Under the pieces are notes generated by a model. The model was given only the letters and a program-made list of their open reading frames with translations, was not told where the DNA came from and searched no databases. DNA of 64,000 nt from Halobacterium noricense (GTDB lineage: Archaea; Halobacteriota; Halobacteria; Halobacteriales; Halobacteriaceae): assembly GCF_021233435.1 (NCBI RefSeq), contig NZ_CP089468.1, positions 620,001 through 684,000 of the forward strand. Direction: 5' to 3'. Positions 32,650-41,543 of this stretch are shown here, one piece after another. The translations under genes were made by a program, and so were the position numbers. Every line of letters starts with the position of its first letter. Position 1 is the stretch's first letter.

Positions 32650-33483
32650 ATGTCTGACAAGTACCCAGAGAGTTCGGGGCGTCGCCGCTTCGTGAAGGGC
32701 GTTGTCGGGAGCGCTGGCGTGGCCGGCATCGGTACGGCCGGCGTGGCCAGCCTCGACACCGTCACCAACCAGACGGGGACCGGCGGCGGCCAGACGACGT
32801 ACTTCGGCGTCCAGAACACCGGCGGGCCGGCCCCGCGTGCGATGCCGATGGTTCCCATCGAAATCGACGACGAGGGGTACCTCCGCGGCGTCTACCCCGA
32901 GATTCAGGAAGTCGAACAGCAGGGCGAGACCGTTCAGGTCGCCCGCCAGGACCTCGGCGGCATCACGTACGAAGTCGACTGGTTCCAGTACTGCGGCATT
33001 CAGGACTACCAGGGGCTCCAGCCGAGCTACGAGGGCGACAACTACTTCCGGTACTCGGGCGGGTCGAGTGCCTACGAGTGGCAGCCCGGCTCGGGACAGG
33101 TCCACGTCGACGACTTCGAAGACTACGAGACGTGGGACAACCAGTACGGCGAAGCCGGCATCGGGAAGCCCGCGTCGGTGACGTGGCGCTCCCAGGAGAC
33201 GGACAACTCGATTCCGGTGCAGGTCATCAGGAGCACGCTCCTCGAAGACGCCGTCGAGCAAGCAAGCGGCCAAGTCGGCGAGTGGCTCGACGCCGCTACC
33301 CAGGACGGCTTCATGGCGTTCCTCAACAAGTGCACGCACTACTGCTGTGTGCCCGGCTACCGGTCCTCGAACTACGAGGGTGCCGGGGACAAGATCTACT
33401 GTGCGTGCCACCAGTCCATCTACGACCCGTACAGCATCGTCAAGCGCAGTTTCACGGCGTACCCGCGCCCGGAGGACGGATAG
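32650..33483 (+). CDS. Rieske iron-sulfur protein of the cytochrome bc complex
   Basis: This 277-residue protein has a Tat-type N-terminus (GRRRFVKGVVGSAGVAG). The cluster is bound by C228 and H230 (CTHYCC) and C251 and H254 (CACH); C233 and C253 are placed to form the Rieske disulfide. C232 replaces the Gly of the common CTHxGC box. It passes electrons from menaquinol to halocyanin. It is unusually long before the cluster domain, with an acidic, Tyr-rich region. It is followed directly by cytochrome b. Confidence 0.92.
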   Translation: MSDKYPESSGRRRFVKGVVGSAGVAGIGTAGVASLDTVTNQTGTGGGQTTYFGVQNTGGPAPRAMPMVPIEIDDEGYLRGVYPEIQEVEQQGETVQVARQDLGGITYEVDWFQYCGIQDYQGLQPSYEGDNYFRYSGGSSAYEWQPGSGQVHVDDFEDYETWDNQYGEAGIGKPASVTWRSQETDNSIPVQVIRSTLLEDAVEQASGQVGEWLDAATQDGFMAFLNKCTHYCCVPGYRSSNYEGAGDKIYCACHQSIYDPYSIVKRSFTAYPRPEDG

Positions 33484-34296
33484 ATGAGCGTCGAACGCAA
33501 GGACGACCACGACCACGACGCCTGGCTCGAAGAGAAAGACCTCACGCCCATCGAACACACGTTCCTCGCGACGCTCGTCTGGCTCGACAAGCGGCTGCGG
33601 CTGGTCGACTACCTCGAACTGCTGGAGACGCTGTACTACCGCGTCAACCTCCAGATGCCGAAGAGCCACACCGAGCAGTACAACCTCGACAACAAGTTCT
33701 GGTACTGGTACCCCTTGTACTCGCTGGGGTTCTTCTCCACGCTGGCGTACGTCGTCGCGGCGATATCCGGCGCGTTGCTCGGGTTCTACTACTCGCCGTC
33801 CGCGGCCGCCGGCTCCGTCGACATCGAGGGCGCGACCGTCGCGTACAGCACGGTCGCCGCCATCATGACGGACCTGAACTTCGGGTTCTTCCTGCGGTCG
33901 CTGCACCGGTGGGCCGCGCAGGTGATGACCGCCGCGGTGTTCCTCCACATGCTGCGCGTCTACTTCACGGGCGCGTACAAGGAACCCCGCGAGGTCAACT
34001 GGATCATCGGCATCGTCCTGCTCAGCCTCACGATGGTCTTCGGGTACACGGGCTACCTGCTCCCGTGGGACCAGCTCGCGTTCTGGGCGGGACAGATCGG
34101 GGTCGAGATGAGCCTCTCGATTCCGCTCATCGGCGAATGGGTCGCACAGCTCGTGTTCGGCGGCTTCTCGCCGGGGCAGCCGACACTTCAGCGAATGTAC
34201 ATCCTCCACGTGTTCCTGCTCCCGTTCGTGGTGACGGCGGTCATCGCCATCCACCTCGGACTCGTCTGGATGCAGGGCATCGCGGAACCCCACTAA
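33484..34296 (+). CDS. Cytochrome b (N-terminal/b6-type subunit)
   Basis: This 270-residue integral protein has four haem-binding His: H141 and H155 (RSLHRW, FLHMLR; 13 residues between) and H242 and H257 (ILHVFL, AIHLGL; 14 residues between). That spacing is typical of cytochrome b6-type proteins. GYTGYLLPWDQLAFWA is the Qo-site-forming segment. A 65-residue charged cytoplasmic N-terminus precedes the first helices. The gene encodes only the first half of a mitochondrial-type cytochrome b; the rest is in the next gene. Confidence 0.93.
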   Translation: MSVERKDDHDHDAWLEEKDLTPIEHTFLATLVWLDKRLRLVDYLELLETLYYRVNLQMPKSHTEQYNLDNKFWYWYPLYSLGFFSTLAYVVAAISGALLGFYYSPSAAAGSVDIEGATVAYSTVAAIMTDLNFGFFLRSLHRWAAQVMTAAVFLHMLRVYFTGAYKEPREVNWIIGIVLLSLTMVFGYTGYLLPWDQLAFWAGQIGVEMSLSIPLIGEWVAQLVFGGFSPGQPTLQRMYILHVFLLPFVVTAVIAIHLGLVWMQGIAEPH

Positions 34297-34300
34297 AACC

Positions 34301-35065
34301 ATGGCAGACGACGAACACACCGACGACGCGGCTCGCACCGACGGCACGGGCATCGTTCCGCCGGACGACGAGACGCCGACGTGGCGCGAACGCAAGGAGC
34401 GCACGACCGGCCTCTCCCGGCTGACGTACGAGTACTTCGAGCGCTCCCGCCGCGAGGACCAGGACCTCCGCGAGGAGTCCGACTACGTCGAACGCGACGT
34501 GCTCGCGTTCCCGGTCTGGCCCCACGAACTCATCCGGAACCTCGCGCTCACGAGCTTCTTCGTCGGGATGATTTTCTTCCTGGCGTCGACGCTCCCGCCG
34601 CACCTCGGCGCGCCCGCGAACCCGAGCCAGACGCCGAGCATCATCCTGCCGGACTGGTACCTCTACTGGTCGTTCGGCCTGCTCAAGCTCGGTCCGCTGA
34701 ACCCCGACCTCGCCATCCTCGGCGGGGAGAAGCTGATGGCCGACCGGACGTACGGCGTGCTCGCCAACCTCGTCGTCGTCGGGTTCATCGCCATCGTCCC
34801 GTTCCTCAACAAGGGGAGCGCGCGCCGGCCCGTCGAGCAGCCGTTCTGGGCGTCCGTCGGCGTGATGGGCGTCGTGTTCGCGGTGACCATCAGCGCGCTG
34901 TCGATGAAGAACCTGATTCCCATCGACTCGCACCTCCTGTTCGACCTGACGTTCCTCGTGCCGCCGATTGCGGGTGCCATCTCGTACGCCCTGCTGAAGA
35001 CGATGCGCGAGGGGTACATGTACGATCTCAATCGCCGCTACTACAAGCTCCGGCCGCCGAAGTAA
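34301..35065 (+). CDS. Cytochrome b C-terminal subunit (subunit IV-like)
   Basis: This 254-residue protein has a charged, cytoplasmic N-terminus of about 75 residues, then three or four helices. ILPDWYLYWSFGLLKL contains PDWY, the haloarchaeal form of the PEWY quinol-oxidation motif. It completes the split cytochrome b. The Glu-to-Asp change in the motif shortens the side chain that takes the proton from quinol and may be matched to menaquinol. It lies 4 bp after the first cytochrome b gene. Confidence 0.88.
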   Translation: MADDEHTDDAARTDGTGIVPPDDETPTWRERKERTTGLSRLTYEYFERSRREDQDLREESDYVERDVLAFPVWPHELIRNLALTSFFVGMIFFLASTLPPHLGAPANPSQTPSIILPDWYLYWSFGLLKLGPLNPDLAILGGEKLMADRTYGVLANLVVVGFIAIVPFLNKGSARRPVEQPFWASVGVMGVVFAVTISALSMKNLIPIDSHLLFDLTFLVPPIAGAISYALLKTMREGYMYDLNRRYYKLRPPK

Positions 35066-35189
35066 CCGGCTTCGACCCGCGCCGACGTTCCTCACTTCTC
35101 CCGCCTCACACTCTCCTTCCCTCGTTCTCAGTGCGCCTGTTTCCCGTCGACCGCGACAGTGAAGTATCGGCCGCCCGTTCGTCCAGCTA

Positions 35190-35483
35190 ATGGGTGACGA
35201 CGAACGCGGCCGCGACGTGGTCGTGCCCGACCGGCTCTACAAGTCCGTGACAGTCTTCTCCACGCTGTTCGCCGTCGTGTCGGTCGTGCTCGGGTTCGTC
35301 GCGCTGGACACCGCGACGAACGCGGGACGGGCGGCACCCGAGGACGTGAACGTCGCGTTCGCGGCGCTCGGCGTCGGTCTCATCGCGGCGGGCGGCCTCG
35401 TGTACGCGTTCTCCTCGCGGTTCCGCGCCAGCGGAATGGCAAAGGATAAAGACAGCGGCGACGAACCTTCGGATAATGGCTGA
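35190..35483 (+). CDS. Small two-helix membrane protein of the bc locus
   Basis: This 97-residue protein has helices at VFSTLFAVVSVVLGFVAL and VAFAALGVGLIAAGGLVYAFS, and a charged C-terminus. It has no cofactor motif. It overlaps the next small gene by 8 bp. Both follow the cytochrome b genes after 124 bp and may be accessory subunits. Family known only as a haloarchaeal DUF. Confidence 0.65.
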   Translation: MGDDERGRDVVVPDRLYKSVTVFSTLFAVVSVVLGFVALDTATNAGRAAPEDVNVAFAALGVGLIAAGGLVYAFSSRFRASGMAKDKDSGDEPSDNG

Positions 35484-35736
35484 CGAGTTCGCGAAAGGGC
35501 TCGGCCTGTTGACGGGTGCGGGCCTCATCTGGATGGTGCTGGCTGGCTGGTACAAGACCCCGAGCTTCGCGGGTCCCCAGCTCACTGGCGCGCCGCCGAG
35601 CGACCTCTCGATGCTCGGCGAAGCCGCGCTGATACTACTGGAGTCGATGTTCTGGCTGGCCATCTTCGGCGCGCTCGTCTTCTGGGTGGGCGTGCCGCTC
35701 GGCCGCGAGCTGTACGCGAAGGTCAGCAGCGAGTAA
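35476..35736 (+). CDS. Small two-helix membrane protein of the bc locus
   Basis: This 86-residue protein has one helix at FAKGLGLLTGAGLIWMVLAGW and a second at LILLESMFWLAIFGALVFWVGVPL, joined by a short loop. It has no recognised motif. Translation is coupled to the preceding small gene by an 8-bp overlap. The role is inferred only from position after cytochrome b. Confidence 0.65.
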   Translation: MADEFAKGLGLLTGAGLIWMVLAGWYKTPSFAGPQLTGAPPSDLSMLGEAALILLESMFWLAIFGALVFWVGVPLGRELYAKVSSE

Positions 35737-35977
35737 CCGCGCTCCTCCTCGCCGTCGTTTCTCCCGCCGCGTAGCGTCGCCGCCGCTCGTCGTCGCTCGT
35801 GTCGCTGCTGGCATCCACTACCACCTCGTGGTCGCTACCGAGATGTTCCCGGACCGCAGCGGAGCGTGCTCGTCGCTGGCGAGCGTCGACGGGTCGCGTC
35901 GCTGGAGAGAACTGGTGGGGCGACAGTGACACTGGACAGTTCGTTCGAAGCAGCGGAAAGTTCGAGCCGGGGCCGCC

Positions 35978-36418
35978 TCAGACGACCTGCATCCAGTACG
36001 GCTTGACGAGGAAGAAGACGCTGATGTAGGCCGCGTACATGAGCGTAATCGTCGCCGCGACGATGGCTCCTTTCGGGGCTTCCAGTTCGAGGCCTTCGCG
36101 GGCTTCGACTTTGCGGGCCTCGAATTCGAAGAAGTCGGCGAGGAGCGTGCCGACGGCGAGCGCGGACAACACGATTCCGCTGTGGTGGTGCAGCGTGAGG
36201 TAGTAGAAGCTCAACAGCACGACGCCCCACGTCGTGAAGGCGTGGAACGGGTGCCACGAGAGCGCGTCCGCGCCGTCCTCGGCCTGCCGCTCGTGGGCGG
36301 CGTGCGCGACGCGCCGGCTGACGAAGTTCAACACGACCATGAGCAACACGGCGTACTCGGCGTAGGGCGCGAGCACCGTGTCGAGTGGCCCGAAGAGCGT
36401 GACCGATGGAACTGCCAT
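35978..36418 (-). CDS. Haloarchaeal membrane protein convergent to the bc locus
   Basis: This 146-residue protein has four helices. The region FHAFTTWGVVLLSFYYLTLHHHSGIVLSALAVG carries a cluster of His (HHH) at a membrane surface, which might bind haem or metal, but no family motif is complete. It lies tail-to-tail with the small bc-locus membrane genes across 241 bp in which I see no gene, repeat or clear promoter. The function is unknown. Confidence 0.65.
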   Translation of the reverse strand: MAVPSVTLFGPLDTVLAPYAEYAVLLMVVLNFVSRRVAHAAHERQAEDGADALSWHPFHAFTTWGVVLLSFYYLTLHHHSGIVLSALAVGTLLADFFEFEARKVEAREGLELEAPKGAIVAATITLMYAAYISVFFLVKPYWMQVV

Positions 36419-36463
36419 GCGCGAACGTCGGTCTGTCGCGGTATTATGTCTTTTCCAATACGC

Positions 36464-37192
36464 TCACTCGAAGCCGACGCCCCGCGACGCCGCGACGACC
36501 GCCACGGGGAACGGCTCCCCCCAGTCGAATTCGACGGGCGCGTGCGGGGCCGCGAACCCGTAATCGCGGCCGTCGACGAACAACGCGACGTCGGCTTCCT
36601 CCCGGACGACCGTGACGGAGGCGGGCGCGTCGAGCACCCACTCGACGCGTTCGACGCGGAACGGCGCGACGGGGACGACGGCGAGCGCGTCGGCGTCCGC
36701 GGACAGCAGTGGCCCGCTCGCGTCCGCTGCGTAACCGTGACTGCCGGCGGGCGTCGCGACGACGACGCCGTCCGCCCGCACTTCGTCGACGTCGCGGCCC
36801 TGCGTGGTGACCGCGTACTCGGAGATGCGCGCGGGCTCGTCGGTCACGAGCATCACGTCCGAGAGCGCGCGAACCGCCGTCTCGACGGCGCTAACCGCCA
36901 TCGTCGGGCGGTCGTCGACCTCGTAGTCGCCGCTGGCGAGTGCGGCGAGCGCGTCCGGCAGGTCGTCGCGAGTGACGCCGCCGTACTCGCTGCCCGCGCT
37001 TACTGGGAGAACGGGCGCGCCGGACGCCGCGGCGAGTGCGTCGAGGAGCGCGTCCTCGCCGAGCGCCGCGATCACACCGGCGTCCGCGTCGCTGTCGAGC
37101 ACCTCGTCGCCCACGACGGCTTCCCCGCCGGCGTCCCGCACGACGTCGGCGGCAGCCGTCGCTCCGTCGCCGAGAATGCCGACGCGCGTCAC
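36464..37192 (-). CDS. Divergent NAD kinase-like protein
   Basis: This 242-residue protein starts at a GTG. VVVATPAGSHGYAADASGPLLS matches the TPTGSTAY-SAGGP nucleotide motif of NAD kinases, and VDGRDYGFAAP near the end resembles their substrate loop. The catalytic GGDGT box is represented only by LGEDALL, which keeps the Asp but loses both flanking Gly. It may be a paralogue with altered activity. Haloarchaea usually carry another, canonical NAD kinase elsewhere. It lies upstream of nothing obviously related. Confidence 0.7.
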   Translation of the reverse strand: MTRVGILGDGATAAADVVRDAGGEAVVGDEVLDSDADAGVIAALGEDALLDALAAASGAPVLPVSAGSEYGGVTRDDLPDALAALASGDYEVDDRPTMAVSAVETAVRALSDVMLVTDEPARISEYAVTTQGRDVDEVRADGVVVATPAGSHGYAADASGPLLSADADALAVVPVAPFRVERVEWVLDAPASVTVVREEADVALFVDGRDYGFAAPHAPVEFDWGEPFPVAVVAASRGVGFE

Positions 37193-37273
37193 CGCGACAC
37201 CCCACGCAGCATCGTCTCGCTCATCGTCGGAACGCGGGGCCGGCAGTCGCAAAAAGGCTACGGGCTTCCGGTG

Positions 37274-38575
37274 TTAGTACGGCCAGTCGCCGGTGATTTT
37301 CATCCCCTCCGCGAGGTCCTCGGCTTCGAGCGCGGCGGCGACGTCGGCCTCGCTGGCGTGCGCGACGGCGAACCCCTCGCTGGCGAGTTCGACCGCGAGC
37401 GCCGTGAGCAGGATGGCTTGCTCGCGGAACGTCCGCACTTCCAGTTTGTCGAGCGTGTCGGCGTGCGTGTGCCCCCAGCCGCGACCATCGCCGTCGGTCT
37501 GACTGGTGACGTGGTAGCCGGGGACGCCGTACTTCACGTACTCCCAGTGGTCGGAGTGTGGCCCCATCTCGGGCGTCAGCGAAATCGGGTGGTCGAAGCG
37601 GTCGGCGACCTCGCGGGCGGCGTCGCCGAGCGCGTCGAAGTGGTGCGTGTAGCACTCCAGCGTGCGGCCGGCGACGACGCCGTCGAGGTTCAACACGGCG
37701 CGGACGTGCTCGCGGTCCCGGTTCGCGGCGTCGTAGGCCGAGCCGACGAGCCCGACTTCTTCCGCGCCGAAGCAGACGAAGCGGACCTTCGTGTCGAGGT
37801 CGTCCTCGCGGTCGGCGAGCACGTGCGCGAGTTCGACGACCATCGCGGTTCCGGCCCCGTTGTCCATCGCGCCCTCGGCGATGTCGTGGGCGTCGACGTG
37901 GCTCGTCACGAGCAGTTCCTCGTCGGTGTCCGGGCCGAGCGTCGCGTGGACGTTCTGACTCGTCGCGTCGCCGACCTCGGCGCTCACGGAGACACCCACA
38001 CGCTCGCCGTCGTGCTTCCGGGCGAGGCGCGCGCCGACCTCCTTGGAGACGCCGACCGCGGGAATCTCGCCGAGCGGCTGCTCCTCGGTGCCGACGCTCC
38101 CGGTCGGCGGCAGGCAGCCCTCCACGTGGTTCTTGTAGACAAACGCGGCGGCGCCCGCTTCGACGGCGTGGTAGTACTTCTCCCGGCGGTGGAGGTAGCG
38201 GTCGTACCAGCCGGGCACGTCGGAGGCCACCATCACGACCTTCCCGTCGAGGTCCGTCTCCTCGAAGTCGTTCGGGAGGCCGTAGCCGAGGTCGACGAAC
38301 TCGCCCGCAACGTCGCCGTTCGGACTGCGCGGGAGCGCGATGCACTCCTCGTCGCCGTCGGGCGTCTCGACGGCGCTGTCGCCGCGCGTCCAGCCCTGAA
38401 TCTCGAACTCGTCGAGGGAGGCATCCCCGCAGGCGGCCGCGAGCGCGTCCCGCGTCGCCTCGGCGGCTTCGCGCTCGCCCGGCGACCCCGCCATCCGGTC
38501 GCGCACGTCGACGAGCGTTTCGAGGTGCGTCCAGCCGGTCTCGCTGGTGAACACGTCGCCAATCCAGTCGTGCAT
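37274..38575 (-). CDS. M28 family metallopeptidase
   Basis: This 433-residue protein has a PA-domain insert (DLDGKVVMVASDVPGWYDRYLHRREKYYHAVEAGAAAFVY) and then the peptidase core. H226-V-D228 (TSHVDAHD), D of MDNGAGT, EE of FGAEEVGL, D of LNLDGV and the final His of GWGHTHADT are in the order of the two-zinc M28 aminopeptidases. It has no signal peptide, so it is probably an intracellular aminopeptidase. The start is the ATG before HDWIGDVF; a GTG six codons upstream is possible. Confidence 0.87.
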   Translation of the reverse strand: MHDWIGDVFTSETGWTHLETLVDVRDRMAGSPGEREAAEATRDALAAACGDASLDEFEIQGWTRGDSAVETPDGDEECIALPRSPNGDVAGEFVDLGYGLPNDFEETDLDGKVVMVASDVPGWYDRYLHRREKYYHAVEAGAAAFVYKNHVEGCLPPTGSVGTEEQPLGEIPAVGVSKEVGARLARKHDGERVGVSVSAEVGDATSQNVHATLGPDTDEELLVTSHVDAHDIAEGAMDNGAGTAMVVELAHVLADREDDLDTKVRFVCFGAEEVGLVGSAYDAANRDREHVRAVLNLDGVVAGRTLECYTHHFDALGDAAREVADRFDHPISLTPEMGPHSDHWEYVKYGVPGYHVTSQTDGDGRGWGHTHADTLDKLEVRTFREQAILLTALAVELASEGFAVAHASEADVAAALEAEDLAEGMKITGDWPY

Positions 38576-38658
38576 GGCCGTACCGACGCCCACTACGCCG
38601 TAAGTCGTTTCGGAAGAAGAAACCCGGTAGAGCGCGCCGCCGCGCTACGGTCTCGCGT

Positions 38659-38916
38659 TCAGATGTCGTCCTCTTCTTTGAGCCCCTCGATGACGTCGTC
38701 GACGAGGGATTCGGCGTCGTCGTAGGGGAACTCGGCGCGGCTGGAGAGCTTCGTCGCCAGTTCCATCGCGGTGAAGGACTTGCCGCCGGCCTCGAACTTC
38801 GTCGAGGGGCCGTTCGGGAGCGCGGGCACGAGGCCCATCTGGTTCTTTACGGGGTAATCGGCACCCGAGAACGCGTCTAAGAGTTCCTTGCGGAGTTCGG
38901 TTTCGACATCTGCCAT
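38659..38916 (-). CDS. MTH865-like family protein
   Basis: This 85-residue helical protein begins MADVETELRKELLDAFSGADYPVKN and contains KSFTAMELATKLSSRAEFPYDDAESLVDDVIEGL. The pattern matches the small MTH865-like archaeal family, which has an EF-hand-like fold and no known activity. It has no Cys, membrane segment or signal. The start is the ATG before ADVETE, since the upstream residues do not fit. It follows the M28 gene's start region on the same strand. Confidence 0.75.
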   Translation of the reverse strand: MADVETELRKELLDAFSGADYPVKNQMGLVPALPNGPSTKFEAGGKSFTAMELATKLSSRAEFPYDDAESLVDDVIEGLKEEDDI

Positions 38917-39088
38917 GTTCGCACGTGGACAGCGACCCGGCAAAAGGGTTCTGGAACCCTCGACTCGGCACGCGGAGTTTCTGCGCGCGTCGCGCTCGCT
39001 GCGGGTGCCGTGTCGCTTCCCACCCCGTTATCAACACCCCCACAGTTTCGGCTCCGGTTTGAAGGTAGTACCGACCCGACAAACGGGT

Positions 39089-39700
39089 ATGCCCGTGGAC
39101 GGCAGTGACCAGCGGCCCGCGTGCGACGCGTGGGACAACTCGCGCTGCGAGGGGACGGCGTACTGCCAGCCGCGGTGCCCGCGCGCGTTCGACGACGACG
39201 GCCAGCCCTACGTCGTGCGGCCGTTCACCGCCGACGACCGCACGCCACTCGTCGAGATGTACGACGCGATGAGTTTGGAGATGACGACGCTCGGCCTCCC
39301 GCCGCGTACCCGCGAGCGCATCGAACGGTGGCTGGACGGCCTCGCGGACGAGGGACTGAACCTGCTCGCGGTGGGCGACGACGGCGTTCGGGGGCACATC
39401 GCCGCGGCCCCCGCCGACGCCAGCGACCCCGAACTCGTGGTGTTCGTCCACCCCGACCACCGGGGCTGCGGCGTCGGCACGGAACTCCTCAAGCAGCTGG
39501 TCGCGTACGCCGACGCGGACGGCTGCGAGTCGCTCGTGTTGACCGTCGACGAGGACAACGAGCGCGCCGTCCACGTCTACGACAACCTCGGCTTCGACGT
39601 CACCGAGCGGCTCCGCGCGGAGGTGACGATGCAGTTGGACCTCGACGACCCGCTCGCGGCCCGAGTCAAACGACCGCCCGCGGACCGACGCGAGCACTGA
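39089..39700 (+). CDS. GNAT acetyltransferase with N-terminal Cys cluster
   Basis: This 203-residue protein has a GNAT domain from about residue 40: YVVRPFTADDRTPLVEMYD, the acetyl-CoA loop HPDHRGCGVGTELLKQLV, and DEDNERAVHVYDNLGFDV. The first 35 residues hold four Cys (CDAWDNSRCEGTAYCQPRC) spaced like a small zinc knuckle, which is not part of the standard GNAT fold. The substrate is unknown. The gene stands alone, 172 bp from the divergent MTH865-like gene; that gap shows no clear regulatory motif. Confidence 0.82.
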   Translation: MPVDGSDQRPACDAWDNSRCEGTAYCQPRCPRAFDDDGQPYVVRPFTADDRTPLVEMYDAMSLEMTTLGLPPRTRERIERWLDGLADEGLNLLAVGDDGVRGHIAAAPADASDPELVVFVHPDHRGCGVGTELLKQLVAYADADGCESLVLTVDEDNERAVHVYDNLGFDVTERLRAEVTMQLDLDDPLAARVKRPPADRREH

Positions 39701-39788
39701 CGGTCGCGGCTCCGTCGGCGATTCGTCGGCCGGCCGGCAGGAGCCACAAACCAAAGTATTCAGTACCCGGTGTCACATAGCCCCGGAC

Positions 39789-40337
39789 ATGAACTCCGAT
39801 GCAGACGAGCGGGTGACACGCCGCAGGTTCCTCCGGGCGGGTGCCGGTGCCGCCGCTGCGGGGGTCGCCGCAACCGGGACCGCCGCCGCACAGGAGGGCG
39901 AGGGCGGCCCGACGGTCGTCACGGTCGCACCGGGCGGGAGCCTCGCGTTCGACCCCGAAACCGCGTACGTCCAGCCGGGCGGCACCGTCCGCTGGGAGTG
40001 GGCGAGCGGCGGCCACAACGTCGTCCCGACGTCGATTCCCGAGGAAGCTTCCTGGGAGGGCCACGAACCGCTCGAAGACTCCGGATTCACCTACGAGCAC
40101 ACGTTCGAGGTCGAGGGCACCTACGAGTACGTCTGCACGCCCCACGCCGGTGCGGGGATGAAGGGCACCATCGAAGTCACGGAGAACCCGCCCGAACAGA
40201 CCGGCTACCAGTCCATCCTCCCGGACAGCGCGAAGACCCTGGGCGTCGCCGCGACCGGGTCGATGGTCTCCGTGCTCGGCCTGACCTACCTCTTCATGCG
40301 GTACGGCGGCGACTACGAGGGCGACTTCGAGGCGTAA
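39789..40337 (+). CDS. Membrane-anchored halocyanin (second copy)
   Basis: This 182-residue protein has a Tat signal (TRRRFLRAGAG), one plastocyanin domain with H76 (GGHNVV), C116, H119 and M124 (YVCTPHAGAGM) and a C-terminal helix (VAATGSMVSVLGLTYLFMRYG). The layout is the same as that of the halocyanin in the bc operon 8 kb away, but it is shorter and lacks the long spacer. It may donate to a terminal oxidase or serve an alternative route. AGTATTCAGTA about 30 bp before the ATG may be part of its promoter. Confidence 0.88.
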   Translation: MNSDADERVTRRRFLRAGAGAAAAGVAATGTAAAQEGEGGPTVVTVAPGGSLAFDPETAYVQPGGTVRWEWASGGHNVVPTSIPEEASWEGHEPLEDSGFTYEHTFEVEGTYEYVCTPHAGAGMKGTIEVTENPPEQTGYQSILPDSAKTLGVAATGSMVSVLGLTYLFMRYGGDYEGDFEA

Positions 40338-40341
40338 CTTC

Positions 40342-41448
40342 TCAGACCGTCACCCACTCACGGCGGTCGTCACTGCGCCCGACGGCGTCCAGTAGCCGCT
40401 GCACAGCTAAGCCGTCCGCGAAGTCCGGCGCGAACTCGCCGTCGCCGGCGGCCGCGCCGAGGAACTCGCTGTTCTCGTGGACGAACGTGTGCTCCCACCC
40501 GAGCACGTGGCCGGGTGGCCACCAGTGCTCGCCGTAGGGGTCGTCCTCGTCGGTGACGAGTACCGTCTCGAAGCCGCGGCCGTCCCCGCGGCGGACCTCC
40601 AGTTCGTTGAGCCGTTCGAGGTCGAAGCGGACCGCGCCCTCGGAGCCGTCGATTTCGAACGTGTGGCCGTTCTTCCGGCCGGTCGCACACCGCGTCGCTT
40701 CGATGGACCCCATCGCGCCGTTCTCGAACTCCGCGTGCGCGGCGAACGCGTCGTCGACGGTGACGGGTCGCGCCTCGCTCTCGCCCTCGGGGACGCGCTC
40801 CTCGACGAACGTCTCGCGGTGCCCGCTGACGGCGTCGACGTCGCCGACCAGGTAGCGCGCGAGGTCGAAGCTGTGCGCGCCGAGGTCGCCGAGCGCGCCC
40901 GACCCCGCGGCGTCGGCATCCATCCGCCACGACCACGGCGCGTCGGCGTCGACCAGCCAGTCCTGAAGGTAACGGAAGCGCGCGTGGCGAATCTCGCCGA
41001 GCGCGCCGTCCTCGACGAGTCGTTTGGCGTACTGGACGGCGGGCACGAACCGATAGTTGAACCCGATGCCCGCGGTCGCGTCGCTCGCCGTGGCTGCCGC
41101 CGCCATCCGCTCGGCGTCCGCGACGGTCGGCGCGAGCGGCTTCTCGCAGAGCACGTGGACGTCGTTCTCCAGCGCCGCGATGGAGGGGTCGACGTGGACG
41201 TCGTTCGGGCCGAGGTTGTAGAAGACGTCGATGTCGTCGATTGCGTCCCGCCAGTCAGTCTCCACGCGGTCGAAGCCGAGGCGGTCGGCGGCCTCGCGGG
41301 CGGCGCTCTCGTCGCGCCCGACGAGCACGTCCAGCGAAACGTCGGGCGCGTCCGGGAAGAACTGCGGCAGCGTGCGGAGCGCGTTCGTGTGCGCGTCGCC
41401 CATGAACCCGTAGCCGAGCATGCCGACCGAGAGCGGTTCGTCGGTCAC
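40342..41448 (-). CDS. Gfo/Idh/MocA family oxidoreductase
   Basis: This 368-residue dehydrogenase has a Rossmann start (VGMLGYGFMGDAHTNAL), the family EKP motif (VLCEKPLAPTVADAERM), and GDLGAHSFDLARYL with the catalytic-region His. The start is a GTG with GGAGGGG six bases upstream on the coding strand, better than open frame further back. It oxidises sugars or cyclitols with NAD(P), but the substrate cannot be read. It lies tail-to-tail with the halocyanin gene. Confidence 0.88.
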   Translation of the reverse strand: MTDEPLSVGMLGYGFMGDAHTNALRTLPQFFPDAPDVSLDVLVGRDESAAREAADRLGFDRVETDWRDAIDDIDVFYNLGPNDVHVDPSIAALENDVHVLCEKPLAPTVADAERMAAAATASDATAGIGFNYRFVPAVQYAKRLVEDGALGEIRHARFRYLQDWLVDADAPWSWRMDADAAGSGALGDLGAHSFDLARYLVGDVDAVSGHRETFVEERVPEGESEARPVTVDDAFAAHAEFENGAMGSIEATRCATGRKNGHTFEIDGSEGAVRFDLERLNELEVRRGDGRGFETVLVTDEDDPYGEHWWPPGHVLGWEHTFVHENSEFLGAAAGDGEFAPDFADGLAVQRLLDAVGRSDDRREWVTV

Positions 41449-41543
41449 TGTGCTCCCCTCCGTGGGTCGCCGAACCCGGCGCTCGTGTCGCGTACTGTCA
41501 CGTCCGCAGCGTTCACTCGATACCGGATAAGCGTTGTCGTGGG

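Noticed and set aside
32635-34404. 589-residue minus-strand ORF across the Rieske and cytochrome b genes
   Set aside because: Antisense to clearly conserved genes; composition is typical of GC-rich shadows and no motif is present.
35737-35977. Possible small gene or RNA between the bc-locus genes and the convergent membrane gene
   Set aside because: No frame with family features, no hairpin of note and no promoter-like element was seen.
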